Below are positions 20,771-30,501 of a stretch of DNA of 64,000 nucleotides, piece by piece. Position 1 is the stretch's first letter, and every line of letters starts with the position of its first letter. A program made the translations under genes and the position numbers. The stretch is from Stutzerimonas stutzeri (GTDB taxonomy: Bacteria > Pseudomonadota > Gammaproteobacteria > Pseudomonadales > Pseudomonadaceae): positions 124,001-188,000 of the forward strand of contig NZ_JAMOII010000002.1 of assembly GCF_024448985.1 (NCBI RefSeq). The letters are read 5' to 3'. The notes beneath the pieces are model-generated. The model saw only the letters and a list, made by a program, of their open reading frames with translations, made no database searches and was not told where the DNA came from.

Positions 20771-22162
20771 CTATTCGCCGTCGTCCGGCGAGGTTCCGCC
20801 AGTATCACTGAAGACCAGCCCATGCTTGCGCAGCTTGTCGTGCAGCGTCTTGCGCGGCAGACCGAGGGCTTCGGCGACGCTGCGCAATGAGCCGTGCGGT
20901 CGCGCCAGCTCGGCGGCGATCAGCGCGCGTTCGAAGGCATCGACCTGCTCGTTGAGCGCATTTCCCGCCGCGTCCGCCGTGCCGTCGGCATGCCGGGCTC
21001 GATCATCGAGGCCCAGCTCCAACCCTAGGGCGAAGCGCTCCGCAGTGTTCTGCAGCTCGCGCACGTTGCCCGGCCAGGCATGTCTGAGCAACTGCGCGCG
21101 CTGTTCGGGACGTAGTTCGCGGATCGGCAGCCCGTGGCGGTTGGCGGCGGTCTCGGCAAAATGCTGGAACAGGAACAGTAGGTCCTCGCTGCGCTCGCGC
21201 AACGGCGGGATGCGCAGCGGCGCGACGTTCAGTCGGTAATAGAGGTCGGCGCGAAAACGGCCCTGATCAGAGGCTTGGCGCAGGTCTTCCTTGGTCGCGG
21301 CGATGACACGGATGTCGAGCGGGATCGTCTGGTTGCCACCCAGCCGCTCGACGACCCGCTCCTGCAGCATGCGCAGCAGTTTGACCTGCACGTCCAGGCT
21401 CATGCTTTCGATCTCGTCGAGGAACAGAGTGCCGCCATTGGCGAATTCGAATTTGCCGATGCGGCGCTTCTGCGCGCCGGTAAAGGCGCCCGCCTCGTGA
21501 CCGAAGAGTTCGCTTTCGACGACCGACTCAGCCAGCGCGCCGGCGTTGATCGCGACGAATGGGCCATTACGGCGACTGGACAGGTCGTGTAGCGCGCGTG
21601 CCACCACCTCCTTGCCAGCACCGGTTTCGCCAAGGATCAGCACGTCGGCCTGGGTGCCAGCCAGCGCCCCGATCTGCTCGCGCAGGCGCCGCATGGCCGG
21701 CGATTGACCGAGCAGGCGCATCGAAAGCTGCTGCCGGTCGGCCAGCGCCAGACGCAGGCTGCGGTTGTCGAGTACCAGCTGACGCAGCGCCAGGGCGCGA
21801 CGCACGCTGTCGAGCAGCGCCTCGCTGGGGAAGGGTTTCTCGAGAAAGTCGTAGGCACCGGCACGCATCGCCTGCACGGCCAGCTGAACGTCGCCATGGC
21901 CAGTGATCAGCAGAACCGGTAGCTCGCTGTCGAGCGCATGCAACTGCTGTTGAAGTTCGAGGCCATCGAGACCGGGCATGCGGATGTCGGTAACCACCAC
22001 GCCGGGCCAGTTAACCGGCAACAGGGTCGACAGGCCGCGCGCATCGCCCAGGCTGAGGACCTTGAGCCCGGCGAGGTCGAGCGTCTGACTCAGCGCCTTG
22101 CGCAGATGGGGATCGTCATCGACCAGGACTACCTGAAACTGCGGGTCGATCTGGCTGGTCAT
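20771..22162 (-). CDS. dctD: C4-dicarboxylate response regulator, sigma-54 activator
   Basis: 463-residue NtrC-family regulator. The receiver domain (about 8-125) has phospho-acceptor D59 in VVTDIRMPGLDG. The AAA+ domain (about 150-385) has Walker A GETGAGKE and the sigma-54-contact loop GAFTGA (in HEAGAFTGAQKRR). A Fis-type helix-turn-helix lies at the C-terminus (GSLRSVAEALGLPRKTLHDKLRKHG). It begins one base after dctB, so the two are co-translated. Target: the dctP promoter immediately downstream. Confidence 0.95.
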   Translation of the reverse strand: MTSQIDPQFQVVLVDDDPHLRKALSQTLDLAGLKVLSLGDARGLSTLLPVNWPGVVVTDIRMPGLDGLELQQQLHALDSELPVLLITGHGDVQLAVQAMRAGAYDFLEKPFPSEALLDSVRRALALRQLVLDNRSLRLALADRQQLSMRLLGQSPAMRRLREQIGALAGTQADVLILGETGAGKEVVARALHDLSSRRNGPFVAINAGALAESVVESELFGHEAGAFTGAQKRRIGKFEFANGGTLFLDEIESMSLDVQVKLLRMLQERVVERLGGNQTIPLDIRVIAATKEDLRQASDQGRFRADLYYRLNVAPLRIPPLRERSEDLLFLFQHFAETAANRHGLPIRELRPEQRAQLLRHAWPGNVRELQNTAERFALGLELGLDDRARHADGTADAAGNALNEQVDAFERALIAAELARPHGSLRSVAEALGLPRKTLHDKLRKHGLVFSDTGGTSPDDGE

Positions 22163-22163
22163 G

Positions 22164-23963
22164 CTAGTCCTCGCTGGGGAAGGCGACGCCGGGATCGGCG
22201 GATTGCAGATAGAGACTGAGCTGGGCGCCGCCCTCGGGATGGTTGGCCATTTTCAGCTCGCCATCCAGGGCGCGGATCAGGGTATCGCAAATGGCCAGTC
22301 CCAGCCCGAGGCCCTGGGCGCTGGTCTTGGTCGTGAAAAAGGGCTCCCGAGCGCGCTGCAGTGCCGCGTCGGAAAACCCCGGGCCGTTGTCGCGCAACGT
22401 CAGCAACACGCCATCGTCCGTACGTTCGGCGCGTAGCCAGATACGCCGCGCCGGTGGTCGCTCGTTGAGCGCGTCGAGCGCGTTGGCCAGCAGGTTGGAC
22501 AGAATCTGTCGCAGCCGTGTCTCGCCTGCTTGAACCCAGAGAGTGGCTTCCGGCAGGTCACGGATCAGCTCGACGCCCATGGCTTGTCTTCGTTTGGCCA
22601 GCAATGCCAGCGCGTCGTCCAATGCCGGTTGCAGGGCGACCCGTTCAGGTGCATGCCGATCGCGCCGTGCGAACGCGCGCAGATGGGCGATGATCGAGGC
22701 CATCCGCGCGGTCAGTTCGCTAATCAACTTGAGGTTGTCGCGAGCTTCCTCGTTGCGTTGCTGATCGAGCAGCACGCCAGCGTTATCGGCGTAGCTGCGG
22801 ATGGCGGCGAGCGGCTGGTTAAGTTCGTGGCTGATGCTCGCCGACATGGTGCCCAGCGCCGAGAGCTTGCCGGCCTGCAGCAGTTCGTCCTGAGCGCGGA
22901 CCAGTTCCTGCTGCGCCTGCTCGCGTTCGAGCACTTCCTGCTTGAGCCGGCTGTTGAGGGCTTCCAGATCCTGCGTGCGCTCCTGCACGCGCCGTTCGAG
23001 TTGCTGTCGGGCCTTGGCGTCCATGGCCATGCGCTCCAGCAAGTGGCGTCGCCGCTGCATCCACAGGCCGAGCAGCAGCAACAGCGCGGCGAGGGTCGCG
23101 CCACCGATGGCAACCACGGTGCGCACCGGGCGCTCGACCAGGTTGATCGGCGCCAGGATACGGACCGTCCAGCCGGTTTCCTTCAGTTCGCGGCTCTGGA
23201 TCAGCCAGCGTTCGATGTCCAGCGTCAGGTTTTGTGGCGTGGTTGTGGGGTAGGGCTGGTCGAAGGCGATCTGCTCGCGCTCCTCGGCATCCAGGGCACG
23301 GCTGGCGCGAAACCGCCAGTCAGGGCGAGAGGTAAGAATGACCACGCCGAAATTGTCGGTGACCAGCAGTTGCTCGGGCGTATTGCCCCAGAGCGTTTCG
23401 GTGTGGTCCAGATCGACCTTGACCACCAGCACGCCGAGAATCCCCTGGCTGTCGCGCACCGCTGCCCCGAAATAGTAGCCGCGCTTACCGGAGGTGTTGC
23501 CTAGGCCGTAGAAGCGCCCGAGCTGGCCGTCCATGGCCTGGCGGAAATACGGACGGAAGGCGAAGTTTCGGCCGATGAAGCTGTCTTCGGCATTCCAATT
23601 CGAGGTCGCCAGGGTCTGGCCGTTGGTGTCCATCAGGTAGATGACATCAGCGCCGGTCTGCTGGCGCAGCCGGTTCAGCAGACGATTGGCCCGGTCGATC
23701 AGGGCTGGGCTCTGGCTGTCACGCAGCAGGCTGCGCAGGTCCGGCAGGTCGCCCAGAATGCGCGGCAGGACTTCGTAGCGGCGTAAAGTGCCAAGCAGGT
23801 TGGCGACGTAGAGATCCAGCGTCTGGCGGTTCTGTTCGATCAGCTCGTTGCGGTAGTAGCGCTCGGTCAGCTGTTGCAATGGCCAGAGCAATGGCGCGAG
23901 CAGCAGCGCCAGCAACGCCAGGTTGCGCCAGCGTGGGCGGCGAGTAGAAAGGGATGCGGTCAT
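22164..23963 (-). CDS. dctB: C4-dicarboxylate sensor histidine kinase
   Basis: 599-residue membrane sensor. A first transmembrane helix (about 13-30) and a second (about 285-305) enclose a periplasmic double-Cache sensor with RNFAFRPYFRQAMDGQ and KRGYYFGAAVRD, which bind C4-dicarboxylates in homologues. A coiled coil follows, then the HisKA domain with H379 in SISHELNQPLAAIRSYADN and the ATPase domain with N-box NLLANALDAL, G1 DNGPGF and G2 GLGLGLAI. It phosphorylates DctD. The gene starts at the ATG at 23963, with no clear terminator between it and rmlD upstream. Confidence 0.94.
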   Translation of the reverse strand: MTASLSTRRPRWRNLALLALLLAPLLWPLQQLTERYYRNELIEQNRQTLDLYVANLLGTLRRYEVLPRILGDLPDLRSLLRDSQSPALIDRANRLLNRLRQQTGADVIYLMDTNGQTLATSNWNAEDSFIGRNFAFRPYFRQAMDGQLGRFYGLGNTSGKRGYYFGAAVRDSQGILGVLVVKVDLDHTETLWGNTPEQLLVTDNFGVVILTSRPDWRFRASRALDAEEREQIAFDQPYPTTTPQNLTLDIERWLIQSRELKETGWTVRILAPINLVERPVRTVVAIGGATLAALLLLLGLWMQRRRHLLERMAMDAKARQQLERRVQERTQDLEALNSRLKQEVLEREQAQQELVRAQDELLQAGKLSALGTMSASISHELNQPLAAIRSYADNAGVLLDQQRNEEARDNLKLISELTARMASIIAHLRAFARRDRHAPERVALQPALDDALALLAKRRQAMGVELIRDLPEATLWVQAGETRLRQILSNLLANALDALNERPPARRIWLRAERTDDGVLLTLRDNGPGFSDAALQRAREPFFTTKTSAQGLGLGLAICDTLIRALDGELKMANHPEGGAQLSLYLQSADPGVAFPSED

Positions 23964-24017
23964 GCGTGCGTGCCTGTTGTCCGGGCGACATTATGCACGT
24001 TCAGAACTTGCGCGTTA

Positions 24018-24077
24018 GGGCCGTGCCCGTTTGGGACATGCGCGCCAGGGACATGCGCGTTCGGGACATGCGCGTTG
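24018..24077. repeat. 15-bp tandem repeat between rmlD and dctB
   Basis: Three consecutive copies of GGGACATGCGCGNNN (24033-24047, 24048-24062, 24063-24077) follow a degenerate copy (24018-24032), and a partial GGGACT comes after. The array occupies most of the 161-base gap between rmlD and dctB, in the leader of dctB. I see no terminator there. It might be a simple slippage array or a set of protein-binding sites. Confidence 0.85.
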
Positions 24078-24124
24078 GGGACTCGAACAGCGCCGCAGGG
24101 CCGTCGCTTGGTTTCGATCCGGAA

Positions 24125-25036
24125 TCAGACGTTCTGCGCAGCGACGGCGTCTTGCCCGGTCTGCACGTTGCGCGGGCTGTTCAGGCACTGATGCAAGACG
24201 TCTTCCCAGTCTGGCAATTCGATGTTCCAGTCGCGCTGCAAGCGTGAGCAGTTGAGGCGCGAATTGAGCGGGCGCTGAGCGGCGGTGGGGTAGTCGCTGG
24301 ACAGGATGGGTTCGAGGCTGGCGCGCAGGCGACCCTGCTGGCTCAGGTGTTCGGCGATGCTGCAGGCGAAGCCGTACCAGGAAGTCTCGCCGTTGGCGGT
24401 CAGATGATAGAGCCCGCTGGGGCCGCCGCTGCCGTTGCGCCATTTGCGCACCAGCTCGGCGGTGACCGTGGCGAGGGTACCAGCCCAGGTCGGCGCACCG
24501 ATTTCATCGTCGACGACCGACAGCGAATCGCGCTCCTGCAGCAGGCGCTGCATGGTCAGCAAGAAGTTGTGACCGTGCGATGAGTAGACCCAGCTGGTAC
24601 GCAGAATCAGATGCTTGCCGCCGACCGCCTGAACCGCCTGCTCACCGGCCAGCTTGCTTTCGCCGTACACGCTCAAAGGGGCTGGCTGATCCTCCTCCCG
24701 ATACGGCTCGGATTTGCGACCGTCGAAGACGTAATCGGTGGAGTAGTGAATCAGCGGCACGCCAAGAGCGGCCGCTTCCTCGGCTAGCACGCCGGGGCCG
24801 ATGGCGTTCACTGCGAAGGCCTGATCGCGATCAGCCTGCGCCGAGTCGACGGCGGTATAGGCAGCCGCGTTGATGATCAGGTCGGGACGCAGTAGGCGAA
24901 CCTGCCGGCGAATCTCCGCCGGTTTGGCCAGGTCCAGAACGTTGTGACCCAGGGCGAGCACCTTTCCTTCACCGGCGAGTGCCAGTTGCAGCTCCCGAGA
25001 CAGTTGCCCCCTGCTACCGGTGATGAGAATTTTCAT
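24125..25036 (-). CDS. rmlD: dTDP-4-dehydrorhamnose reductase
   Basis: Last enzyme of dTDP-L-rhamnose synthesis, reducing dTDP-4-dehydro-L-rhamnose with NAD(P)H. 303 residues. The Rossmann motif is [16 protein letters not shown], and the short-chain-dehydrogenase YxxxK pair is in VYGESKLAGEQ, with substrate-site features STDYVFDG and TSWVYSSHGHNF. It is the fourth gene of rmlBACD and overlaps rmlC by four bases. The last 25 residues are unusually divergent. Confidence 0.96.
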   Translation of the reverse strand: MKILITGSRGQLSRELQLALAGEGKVLALGHNVLDLAKPAEIRRQVRLLRPDLIINAAAYTAVDSAQADRDQAFAVNAIGPGVLAEEAAALGVPLIHYSTDYVFDGRKSEPYREEDQPAPLSVYGESKLAGEQAVQAVGGKHLILRTSWVYSSHGHNFLLTMQRLLQERDSLSVVDDEIGAPTWAGTLATVTAELVRKWRNGSGGPSGLYHLTANGETSWYGFACSIAEHLSQQGRLRASLEPILSSDYPTAAQRPLNSRLNCSRLQRDWNIELPDWEDVLHQCLNSPRNVQTGQDAVAAQNV

Positions 25037-25578
25037 GCGAACAGCTCCGCCTCGCTGAGTACCTTGCCGTCAATGTCCTTCTGCGACAGCTGAGGCGGCT
25101 CGCTGAATGGCCAATCGATGCCGATCTGCGGATCGTTCCAGAGCAACGAGCGCTCATGGGCCGGCGCGTAGTAGTCGGTGGTCTTGTAGAGGAACTCGGC
25201 GCTCTCGCTGAGTACCACGAAGCCGTGCGCGAAACCTTCCGGAATCCAAAGCTGACGCTGATTCTGTGCGCTCAGGTGGGTACCGACCCAGCGGCCGAAA
25301 CTGGGCGAGCTGCGCCGCAGGTCCACCGCCACGTCGAACACTTCGCCAGCCACGACCCGCACCAGCTTCCCCTGGGGCTGCTGGATTTGATAGTGCAGGC
25401 CCCGCAGCACGCCGCGCTGGGACTTGGAATGGTTGTCCTGGACGAAGGTGCGCTTGAGTCCCGTCGCGGCTTCGAAGGCCGCGGCGTTGAAGCTCTCGTA
25501 GAAGAACCCGCGTTCGTCACCGAAGACCTTGGGCTCGATGATCAGTACGTCGGGAATATCGGTTTCGATGATCTTCAT
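25033..25578 (-). CDS. rmlC: dTDP-4-dehydrorhamnose 3,5-epimerase
   Basis: 181-residue cupin-fold epimerase. The substrate-binding and catalytic stretch [18 protein letters not shown] holds the active-site histidine, and the conserved tyrosine is in [16 protein letters not shown]. Its length is typical. It overlaps both rmlD and rmlA by four bases (ATGA), a tightly coupled operon. Confidence 0.96.
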   Translation of the reverse strand: MKIIETDIPDVLIIEPKVFGDERGFFYESFNAAAFEAATGLKRTFVQDNHSKSQRGVLRGLHYQIQQPQGKLVRVVAGEVFDVAVDLRRSSPSFGRWVGTHLSAQNQRQLWIPEGFAHGFVVLSESAEFLYKTTDYYAPAHERSLLWNDPQIGIDWPFSEPPQLSQKDIDGKVLSEAELFA

Positions 25579-26447
25579 GCGGTTTCACCCGCCAGCTTGA
25601 ACAGGTACTGGCCATAGCCGGTCTTGCCCAGGGCATCGGCGCGGCGCAGCAGTTGCTCGCGGTCGATCCACTTGTGCTGGTAGGCAATCTCTTCCAGGCA
25701 GGCGACTTTCAACCCTTGGCGGTGTTCGATGGTCTGCACGTACTGCGAGGCTTCAAGCAGGCTGTCATGGGTGCCGGTGTCGAGCCAGGCGAAACCGCGG
25801 CCGAAGCGCTCGACGTTGAGATCGCCACGCTTGAGGTAGGCATTGTTTACGTCGGTGATCTCCAGTTCGCCGCGTGGCGATGGCTTGATCGACTTGGCGA
25901 TCTCGACCACATCGTTGTCGTAGAAGTACAGGCCGGTCACGGCGTAGCTGGACTTCGGCTTGGCAGGCTTTTCTTCGATCGACAGCGCCTTGCCGTTTTC
26001 GTCGAAGTCGATCACGCCGAAGCGCTCCGGATCCTTGACCCAGTAGCCAAATACCGTGGCGCCTTTCTGCTGCGCCGAGGCACGCTGCAGCTTCTCGGTG
26101 AAATGCTGACCGTGGAAGATGTTATCGCCGAGGATCAGGCACACCGAGTCGTCGCCGATGAATTCTTCACCAATCAGAAACGCTTGAGCCAGGCCGTCCG
26201 GTGACGGCTGCTCGGCGTAGCTGAAGTTCACACCGAACTGGCTGCCGTCGCCCAGCAGGTTCTTGTACTGCGGCAGGTCCTGCGGCGTTGAGATCAGCAG
26301 GATGTCGCGAATCCCGGCCAGCATCAGCACCGAGATTGGGTAATACGCCATCGGCTTGTCGTAGATCGGCAGCAGCTGCTTGGATACGCCCAGGGTGATG
26401 GGGTGCAGACGGGTGCCGGAGCCTCCGGCGAGGATGATTCCTTTCAT
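25575..26447 (-). CDS. rmlA: Glucose-1-phosphate thymidylyltransferase
   Basis: 290-residue nucleotidyltransferase that makes dTDP-glucose from glucose-1-phosphate and dTTP. It begins [18 protein letters not shown], with the nucleotide-binding GGSGTRL, and also carries [10 protein letters not shown] (metal-binding aspartate) and the substrate region [20 protein letters not shown]. Feedback control by dTDP-rhamnose is known for the family. Overlaps rmlB and rmlC by four bases each. Confidence 0.97.
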   Translation of the reverse strand: MKGIILAGGSGTRLHPITLGVSKQLLPIYDKPMAYYPISVLMLAGIRDILLISTPQDLPQYKNLLGDGSQFGVNFSYAEQPSPDGLAQAFLIGEEFIGDDSVCLILGDNIFHGQHFTEKLQRASAQQKGATVFGYWVKDPERFGVIDFDENGKALSIEEKPAKPKSSYAVTGLYFYDNDVVEIAKSIKPSPRGELEITDVNNAYLKRGDLNVERFGRGFAWLDTGTHDSLLEASQYVQTIEHRQGLKVACLEEIAYQHKWIDREQLLRRADALGKTGYGQYLFKLAGETA

Positions 26448-27514
26448 GCGTTCTCCAGCGCGCCAAGGCGCTCACGTTGATAGCTGCCGTCCTGAACGCG
26501 ACGGCACCATTCCAGATTGTTCAGGTACCACTCGACTGTTTTGCGTAGACCGGTCTCGAAGGTTTCCTGCGGGACCCAGCCGAGCTCGCGCTCGATCTTG
26601 CTGGCGTCGATGGCATAGCGCAGATCGTGGCCGGGACGGTCCTTGACGAAGGTGATCAGGTCCTCATAACGTGCCAAACCTTCCGGCTTCTGCGGTGCCA
26701 GTTCTTCGAGCAGGGCACAGATGCCGCGTACCACGTCGATGTTCTTTTGCTCGTTGTGGCCGCCGATGTTGTAGGTTTCGCCAACCTTACCTTCGCTGAC
26801 GACCTTGAACAGCGCGCGCGCGTGGTCCTCGACGAATAGCCAGTCACGCACCTGGGTGCCGTTGCCATACACCGGCAGCGGCTTGCCATCTAGCGCGTTG
26901 AGAATCACCAGCGGAATCAGCTTCTCGGGGAAGTGATAAGGCCCGTAGTTATTTGAGCAGTTGGTGATCAGCACCGGCAGGCCGTAGGTACGTTGCCAGG
27001 CACGAACCAGATGGTCCGACGAGGCCTTGCTGGCCGAATAGGGCGAGCTGGGTGCGTAGGGCGTGGTTTCGGTGAACAGGTCGTCGACGCCGTGCAGGTC
27101 GCCGTAGACCTCATCGGTGGAGATGTGATGGAAGCGGAACGCCTGGCGGCGGCCTTCGGGCAGCGTCTGCCAGTAGGCACGAGCGGCTTCCAGCAGTTGA
27201 TAGGTACCGACGATGTTGGTCTGGATGAATTCGGCCGGGCCGTCGATGGAGCGATCAACGTGAGATTCGGCGGCCAGATGCATGATGGCGTCTGGCTGGA
27301 ATTCCAGCAGCGCTTCGGCCACGCGCTCGCGATCGGCGATGTCGGCTTGCAGGAACTGATAACGATCGCTGCCCTGCACCTCTGCCAGCGACTCCAGATT
27401 GCCGGCATAGGTCAGCTTGTCTAGGTTGAGGACGCTATGCGGGGTGTCGTGGATGAGGTGACGGATCAGTGCAGAGCCGATGAATCCGGCTCCGCCGGTT
27501 ACGAGAATGCGCAT
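26444..27514 (-). CDS. rmlB: dTDP-glucose 4,6-dehydratase
   Basis: First gene of the operon, 356 residues, NAD-dependent. The start at 27514 ([17 protein letters not shown]) has AAGGAAG nine bases upstream; the open frame extends to 27796 but without recognisable sequence. Catalytic YxxxK is in [13 protein letters not shown], with the dehydratase-specific STDEVYGD and [17 protein letters not shown]. The pathway product feeds rhamnose into LPS or exopolysaccharide. The gene order B-A-C-D differs from the B-D-A-C order of P. aeruginosa. Confidence 0.96.
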   Translation of the reverse strand: MRILVTGGAGFIGSALIRHLIHDTPHSVLNLDKLTYAGNLESLAEVQGSDRYQFLQADIADRERVAEALLEFQPDAIMHLAAESHVDRSIDGPAEFIQTNIVGTYQLLEAARAYWQTLPEGRRQAFRFHHISTDEVYGDLHGVDDLFTETTPYAPSSPYSASKASSDHLVRAWQRTYGLPVLITNCSNNYGPYHFPEKLIPLVILNALDGKPLPVYGNGTQVRDWLFVEDHARALFKVVSEGKVGETYNIGGHNEQKNIDVVRGICALLEELAPQKPEGLARYEDLITFVKDRPGHDLRYAIDASKIERELGWVPQETFETGLRKTVEWYLNNLEWCRRVQDGSYQRERLGALENA

Positions 27515-27878
27515 GATGATTGGCTTCCTTGGCGCGCTACAGAGCAACAGGCTCTTGGCATGTCGGCAGGATAGACCTGCTGAAAATACAAAAATTCCCA
27601 GCCATGGTCTGGAGATGTGAGGCGGTGGTGTAAGTCTGAGGCCGGCGTCTTCGGCAGGCAACGATGTCGGCACGTTACACGGCGGAACGCCCAAGATGAC
27701 GGCTGGGGATGCCTTTATTTGCGCAAGTGCGCGCCTGGCTCTTCCAATGCGCGTGGCGATATAAACGAAGGGGGCGGATACATGAGTGGCGAGCACGCCC
27801 AGCTCCGGCGCGCTTACGCTGCGGCGGCCCGAAGACGGAGTCTGACGCCGTTTCGGGCCCGCTCATAAGAGGAGCGCC
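27515..27878. other. Intergenic region upstream of rmlB
   Basis: This 364-base stretch holds the rmlB ribosome-binding site and presumably its promoter. I find no credible gene, tRNA or terminator. The sequence before the chemoreceptor remnant is GC-rich with no dyad that I can support. Confidence 0.5.
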
Positions 27879-28118
27879 CTAGAGAGTGAAGCGACCAACC
27901 TTGTCGTTCAGCCCGCTGGCATGCCCTTGCAGCAGGTGCGCCTGCCGTTCGCCTTCCACCGAGTTGGTCGCCAGCGTGTCGCCCAGCGACTTGATGGTGA
28001 CCACGTTGCGGGTGATTTCCTCGGTGACGGCGGACTGCTCTTCGGCCGCGGCGGCGATCTGCATGGACATATCGGAAATCTGCTGCGCCGCCTGGGTGAT
28101 TTCCTCGCACGAGCCCGC
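27879..28118 (-). pseudogene. C-terminal remnant of a methyl-accepting chemotaxis protein
   Basis: The minus strand encodes a clear chemoreceptor C-terminus: EEITQAAQQISDMSMQIAAA followed by EEQSAVTEEITRNVV, ending VGRFTL and a stop. Everything upstream (sensor, HAMP, signalling tip) is absent: the frame enters the 3' end of the lipoprotein gene after about 80 codons. No start codon or ribosome-binding site supports independent translation. It is the relic of a deletion or rearrangement that fused this tail to the end of the MCE transporter operon. Confidence 0.85.
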
Positions 28119-28141
28119 CTGGAAGATGGGTAGCGAGCGCC

Positions 28142-28777
28142 TCAGCCTTGCGGCAGTTGCCGTGCGTGGGAAAGGGTCCATTCAAGCACCTCGCGGCTTA
28201 GCGTGTCGCTGGCCTGGCCGAACGCCTCGACCACGCTTTCCACGCTGGGGTTGGCGCTGGGCTGGCGCACTTCGAAACGCCGGCTGGACAGGGTGCTCTG
28301 GTCGTGCAGGTTCACCAGGCGCGCATCGAGACGGATTACTATCTGCGGCTCGCCGTCGATGTATTCGGTTTGAAACGCGCGCAGATCGCTGTGCAGGCCA
28401 AGATCGGCGTAGAGGTTCACCTCTTCGTTGCTCACCGAAGGCATGCGCCCGTCGCGCTGGAAGGCTTCGATCAGGCGATCGCGCAGCAGCATCGGCGCCG
28501 CATCGCTCCAGCGAGCGCCCTGATAGCCGCTGATCTGGTTGCCTTGCGGCACCACGGCGATCCTTGAGCTGGAAAGGATGCGGCTGGCCTGCGGGGTATT
28601 GATGCGCAGCGCATGTTGCAGCACTGGTTCGCTGACCTGTTGTGGCGTCGTCGCGGTCGGCAGCAGGAAGATGCGCAGGGTCTGTGACTCGGGCAGGATC
28701 GAACACGCCGCGAGCGCCATGATCAGCCCGGACAGGGCGAGGCGGAACGAGGTCTGGCGAAGGTGGCGAAGGCTCAT
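28142..28777 (-). CDS. MCE-associated outer-membrane lipoprotein (PqiC / ABC-type auxiliary family)
   Basis: 211-residue precursor with a lipobox LAAC (lipidated Cys25) after a hydrophobic signal. Mature residues RIFLLP and SRIAVVPQGNQISGYQGARW match the PqiC/YmbA-like auxiliary domain. Such lipoproteins dock on the outer-membrane end of MCE transporters. It is the last gene of the four-gene operon and overlaps the MCE gene by four bases. Confidence 0.8.
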   Translation of the reverse strand: MSLRHLRQTSFRLALSGLIMALAACSILPESQTLRIFLLPTATTPQQVSEPVLQHALRINTPQASRILSSSRIAVVPQGNQISGYQGARWSDAAPMLLRDRLIEAFQRDGRMPSVSNEEVNLYADLGLHSDLRAFQTEYIDGEPQIVIRLDARLVNLHDQSTLSSRRFEVRQPSANPSVESVVEAFGQASDTLSREVLEWTLSHARQLPQG

Positions 28778-29712
28778 GGGGTGAACTCCTGCAATTTGTC
28801 ACGGCCGAGCAGAAAGCCGCTCGGGTTGTCTTCCAGGCGCTGGGTGACCCGGCGCAACGCACCGAGCGTGCTGCGCAGCTCGTTGATCGCCGGACCGAGG
28901 TCGTTGAACCCCTGCATGCCGTTGTTCAGCGCGCCCTCGTTCTCTTCAAGCAGCGTATCCAGGCGGGCGGTGGTGCGATCCAGCGCGCTCATCGAACGCG
29001 CGGCACTGTCCAGCACGCTGCGGCCCTGGTCGTCGAGCAAGCCGTTGGCGTTGCGCGCCAGGCTCGACAGTTCGCCCATGACGGTATTGGCTTGCTGGCT
29101 CAGTTGATTGAACTGTTGCAGCGTCTGGGCCAGGTCGCCGCGCTGTTCGGACAGCACGCTGGTGGCTTGCTCCAGATGTTCCAGCGTGCGGCTCAGCCGT
29201 GTGGTGTTTTCTTCGGAGAAAATCTTGTTGGCGCTGAGTAGCAGGTTGTTGATGTTGCTCATCAGGTCTTCGCCGTTTTCCAGCAGCGCACTGAGCGGAG
29301 ACGGGTCGGCGACGATCAGTGGCGGTTCATCCCGGTTGCCTTCGAGCCGCGGGCTTTCCGGTTTGCCGCCGTGCAACTGGATGACCATGCTACCGGTGAT
29401 GTTGGCCAGCGCCAGGCGCGCCTGGGTGTCGGTCTTTATCGGCGTGCCGCCATAGACGCGAATGCGTGCGCGGACCTTGCGCGGGTCTTCGGGATCGAGC
29501 CACAGGTCGGTGACATCGCCGACCTTGATGCCGCTGTATTCCACCGAGCTGCCGCTGGACAGGCCGCTGACCGCCTGGCTGAAGCCAACGTCGTAGTAAC
29601 TGTATTCGCGGTCCATGCTGGACTTGCCCAGCCACAGCGCGAAGAGCAGCGCGCAGCCGACCGCGACCACGGTGAACAATCCGATCAGAACATGATGGGC
29701 ACGGGTTTCCAT
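28774..29712 (-). CDS. MlaD/MCE-domain substrate-binding protein
   Basis: 312 residues. One N-terminal membrane anchor (about 8-28) is followed by a single MCE domain (about 40-120: FSQAVSGLSSGSSVEYSGIKVGDV) and a long alpha-helical tail with heptad-like leucines (about 150-300). This is the architecture of proteins that bridge the periplasm for lipid transport. It ends on the lipoprotein gene by a four-base overlap and begins directly after the ATPase gene. Confidence 0.88.
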   Translation of the reverse strand: METRAHHVLIGLFTVVAVGCALLFALWLGKSSMDREYSYYDVGFSQAVSGLSSGSSVEYSGIKVGDVTDLWLDPEDPRKVRARIRVYGGTPIKTDTQARLALANITGSMVIQLHGGKPESPRLEGNRDEPPLIVADPSPLSALLENGEDLMSNINNLLLSANKIFSEENTTRLSRTLEHLEQATSVLSEQRGDLAQTLQQFNQLSQQANTVMGELSSLARNANGLLDDQGRSVLDSAARSMSALDRTTARLDTLLEENEGALNNGMQGFNDLGPAINELRSTLGALRRVTQRLEDNPSGFLLGRDKLQEFTP

Positions 29713-30501
29713 TTAGGGCGTCTCCAACTTTTGCGCGGCATCCTGCGCGGCGCGGCCACGTGGGCCGTGGAAATAATCGCGAATCCAGTCGTCGTCTGTT
29801 GCAGCAACCGCTTCCAGCGTATCGACCACCAGCACCCTCTTCTGCGCCAGCACCGCAACGCGGTCGCAGATGGTGTAGAGCGTGTCCAGGTCGTGGGTGA
29901 CCAGAAATACGCTGAAACCCAGGGCATCGCGCAGGGTCACGATCAGCTGATCGAAGGCCGCTGCGCCGATAGGATCGAGGCCGGCGGTGGGCTCGTCGAG
30001 GAACAGCACTTCCGGATCAAGCGCCAGGGCGCGGGCCAGTGCGGCGCGCTTGACCATGCCGCCGGACAGCTCGTCGGGGTACTTGCAGGCGGCGTCGGGC
30101 GGCAGCCCGGCCAGCGCCAATTTCTGCCGCGCCAGATGCTCGGCATCGGCGCGCTTGAGCCCGGCGTGTTCGATCAGCGGCAGGGCAACGTTCTCCTGCA
30201 GATTCAGCGAAGTGAATAGGGCGCCGCGCTGAAACAGCACGCCGAAGCGCCGTTCGACCTCTGAGCGGCGCTGCGTCGAGAGCTTTAGCAGGTTCTCGCC
30301 GAACACTCTGACGCTGCCGGCGTTGGGCTGGCGCAGGCCGACGATGCTGCGCAGCAGGACCGACTTGCCGGTGCCGGAGCCACCGACCACACCGAGGATC
30401 TCGCCGCGACGGATATCCAGGTCGAGATTGACGTGCACCGCCTGGCTGCCGAAGCGGTTGACCAGGCCCCTGACCTGGATCACGGGTTCGTCTGATTTCA
30501 C
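29713..30501 (-). CDS. MlaF-type lipid ABC transporter ATPase
   Basis: 262-residue ATPase. Walker A GGSGTGKSVLLRS, signature LSGGMVKRAALARAL and Walker B VLFLDEPTAGLDP. The GGMVKR form of the signature and FQRGALFTSLNL in the Q-loop are characteristic of MlaF/Mkl-type proteins. It couples ATP hydrolysis to the permease encoded upstream, which it overlaps by four bases. Confidence 0.92.
   Translation of the reverse strand: MKSDEPVIQVRGLVNRFGSQAVHVNLDLDIRRGEILGVVGGSGTGKSVLLRSIVGLRQPNAGSVRVFGENLLKLSTQRRSEVERRFGVLFQRGALFTSLNLQENVALPLIEHAGLKRADAEHLARQKLALAGLPPDAACKYPDELSGGMVKRAALARALALDPEVLFLDEPTAGLDPIGAAAFDQLIVTLRDALGFSVFLVTHDLDTLYTICDRVAVLAQKRVLVVDTLEAVAATDDDWIRDYFHGPRGRAAQDAAQKLETP

Noticed and set aside
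22530-23504. Plus-strand 324-codon frame opposite dctB
   Set aside because: Antisense to the dctB sensor and kinase domains; dctB motifs are intact, so the reverse frame is incidental.
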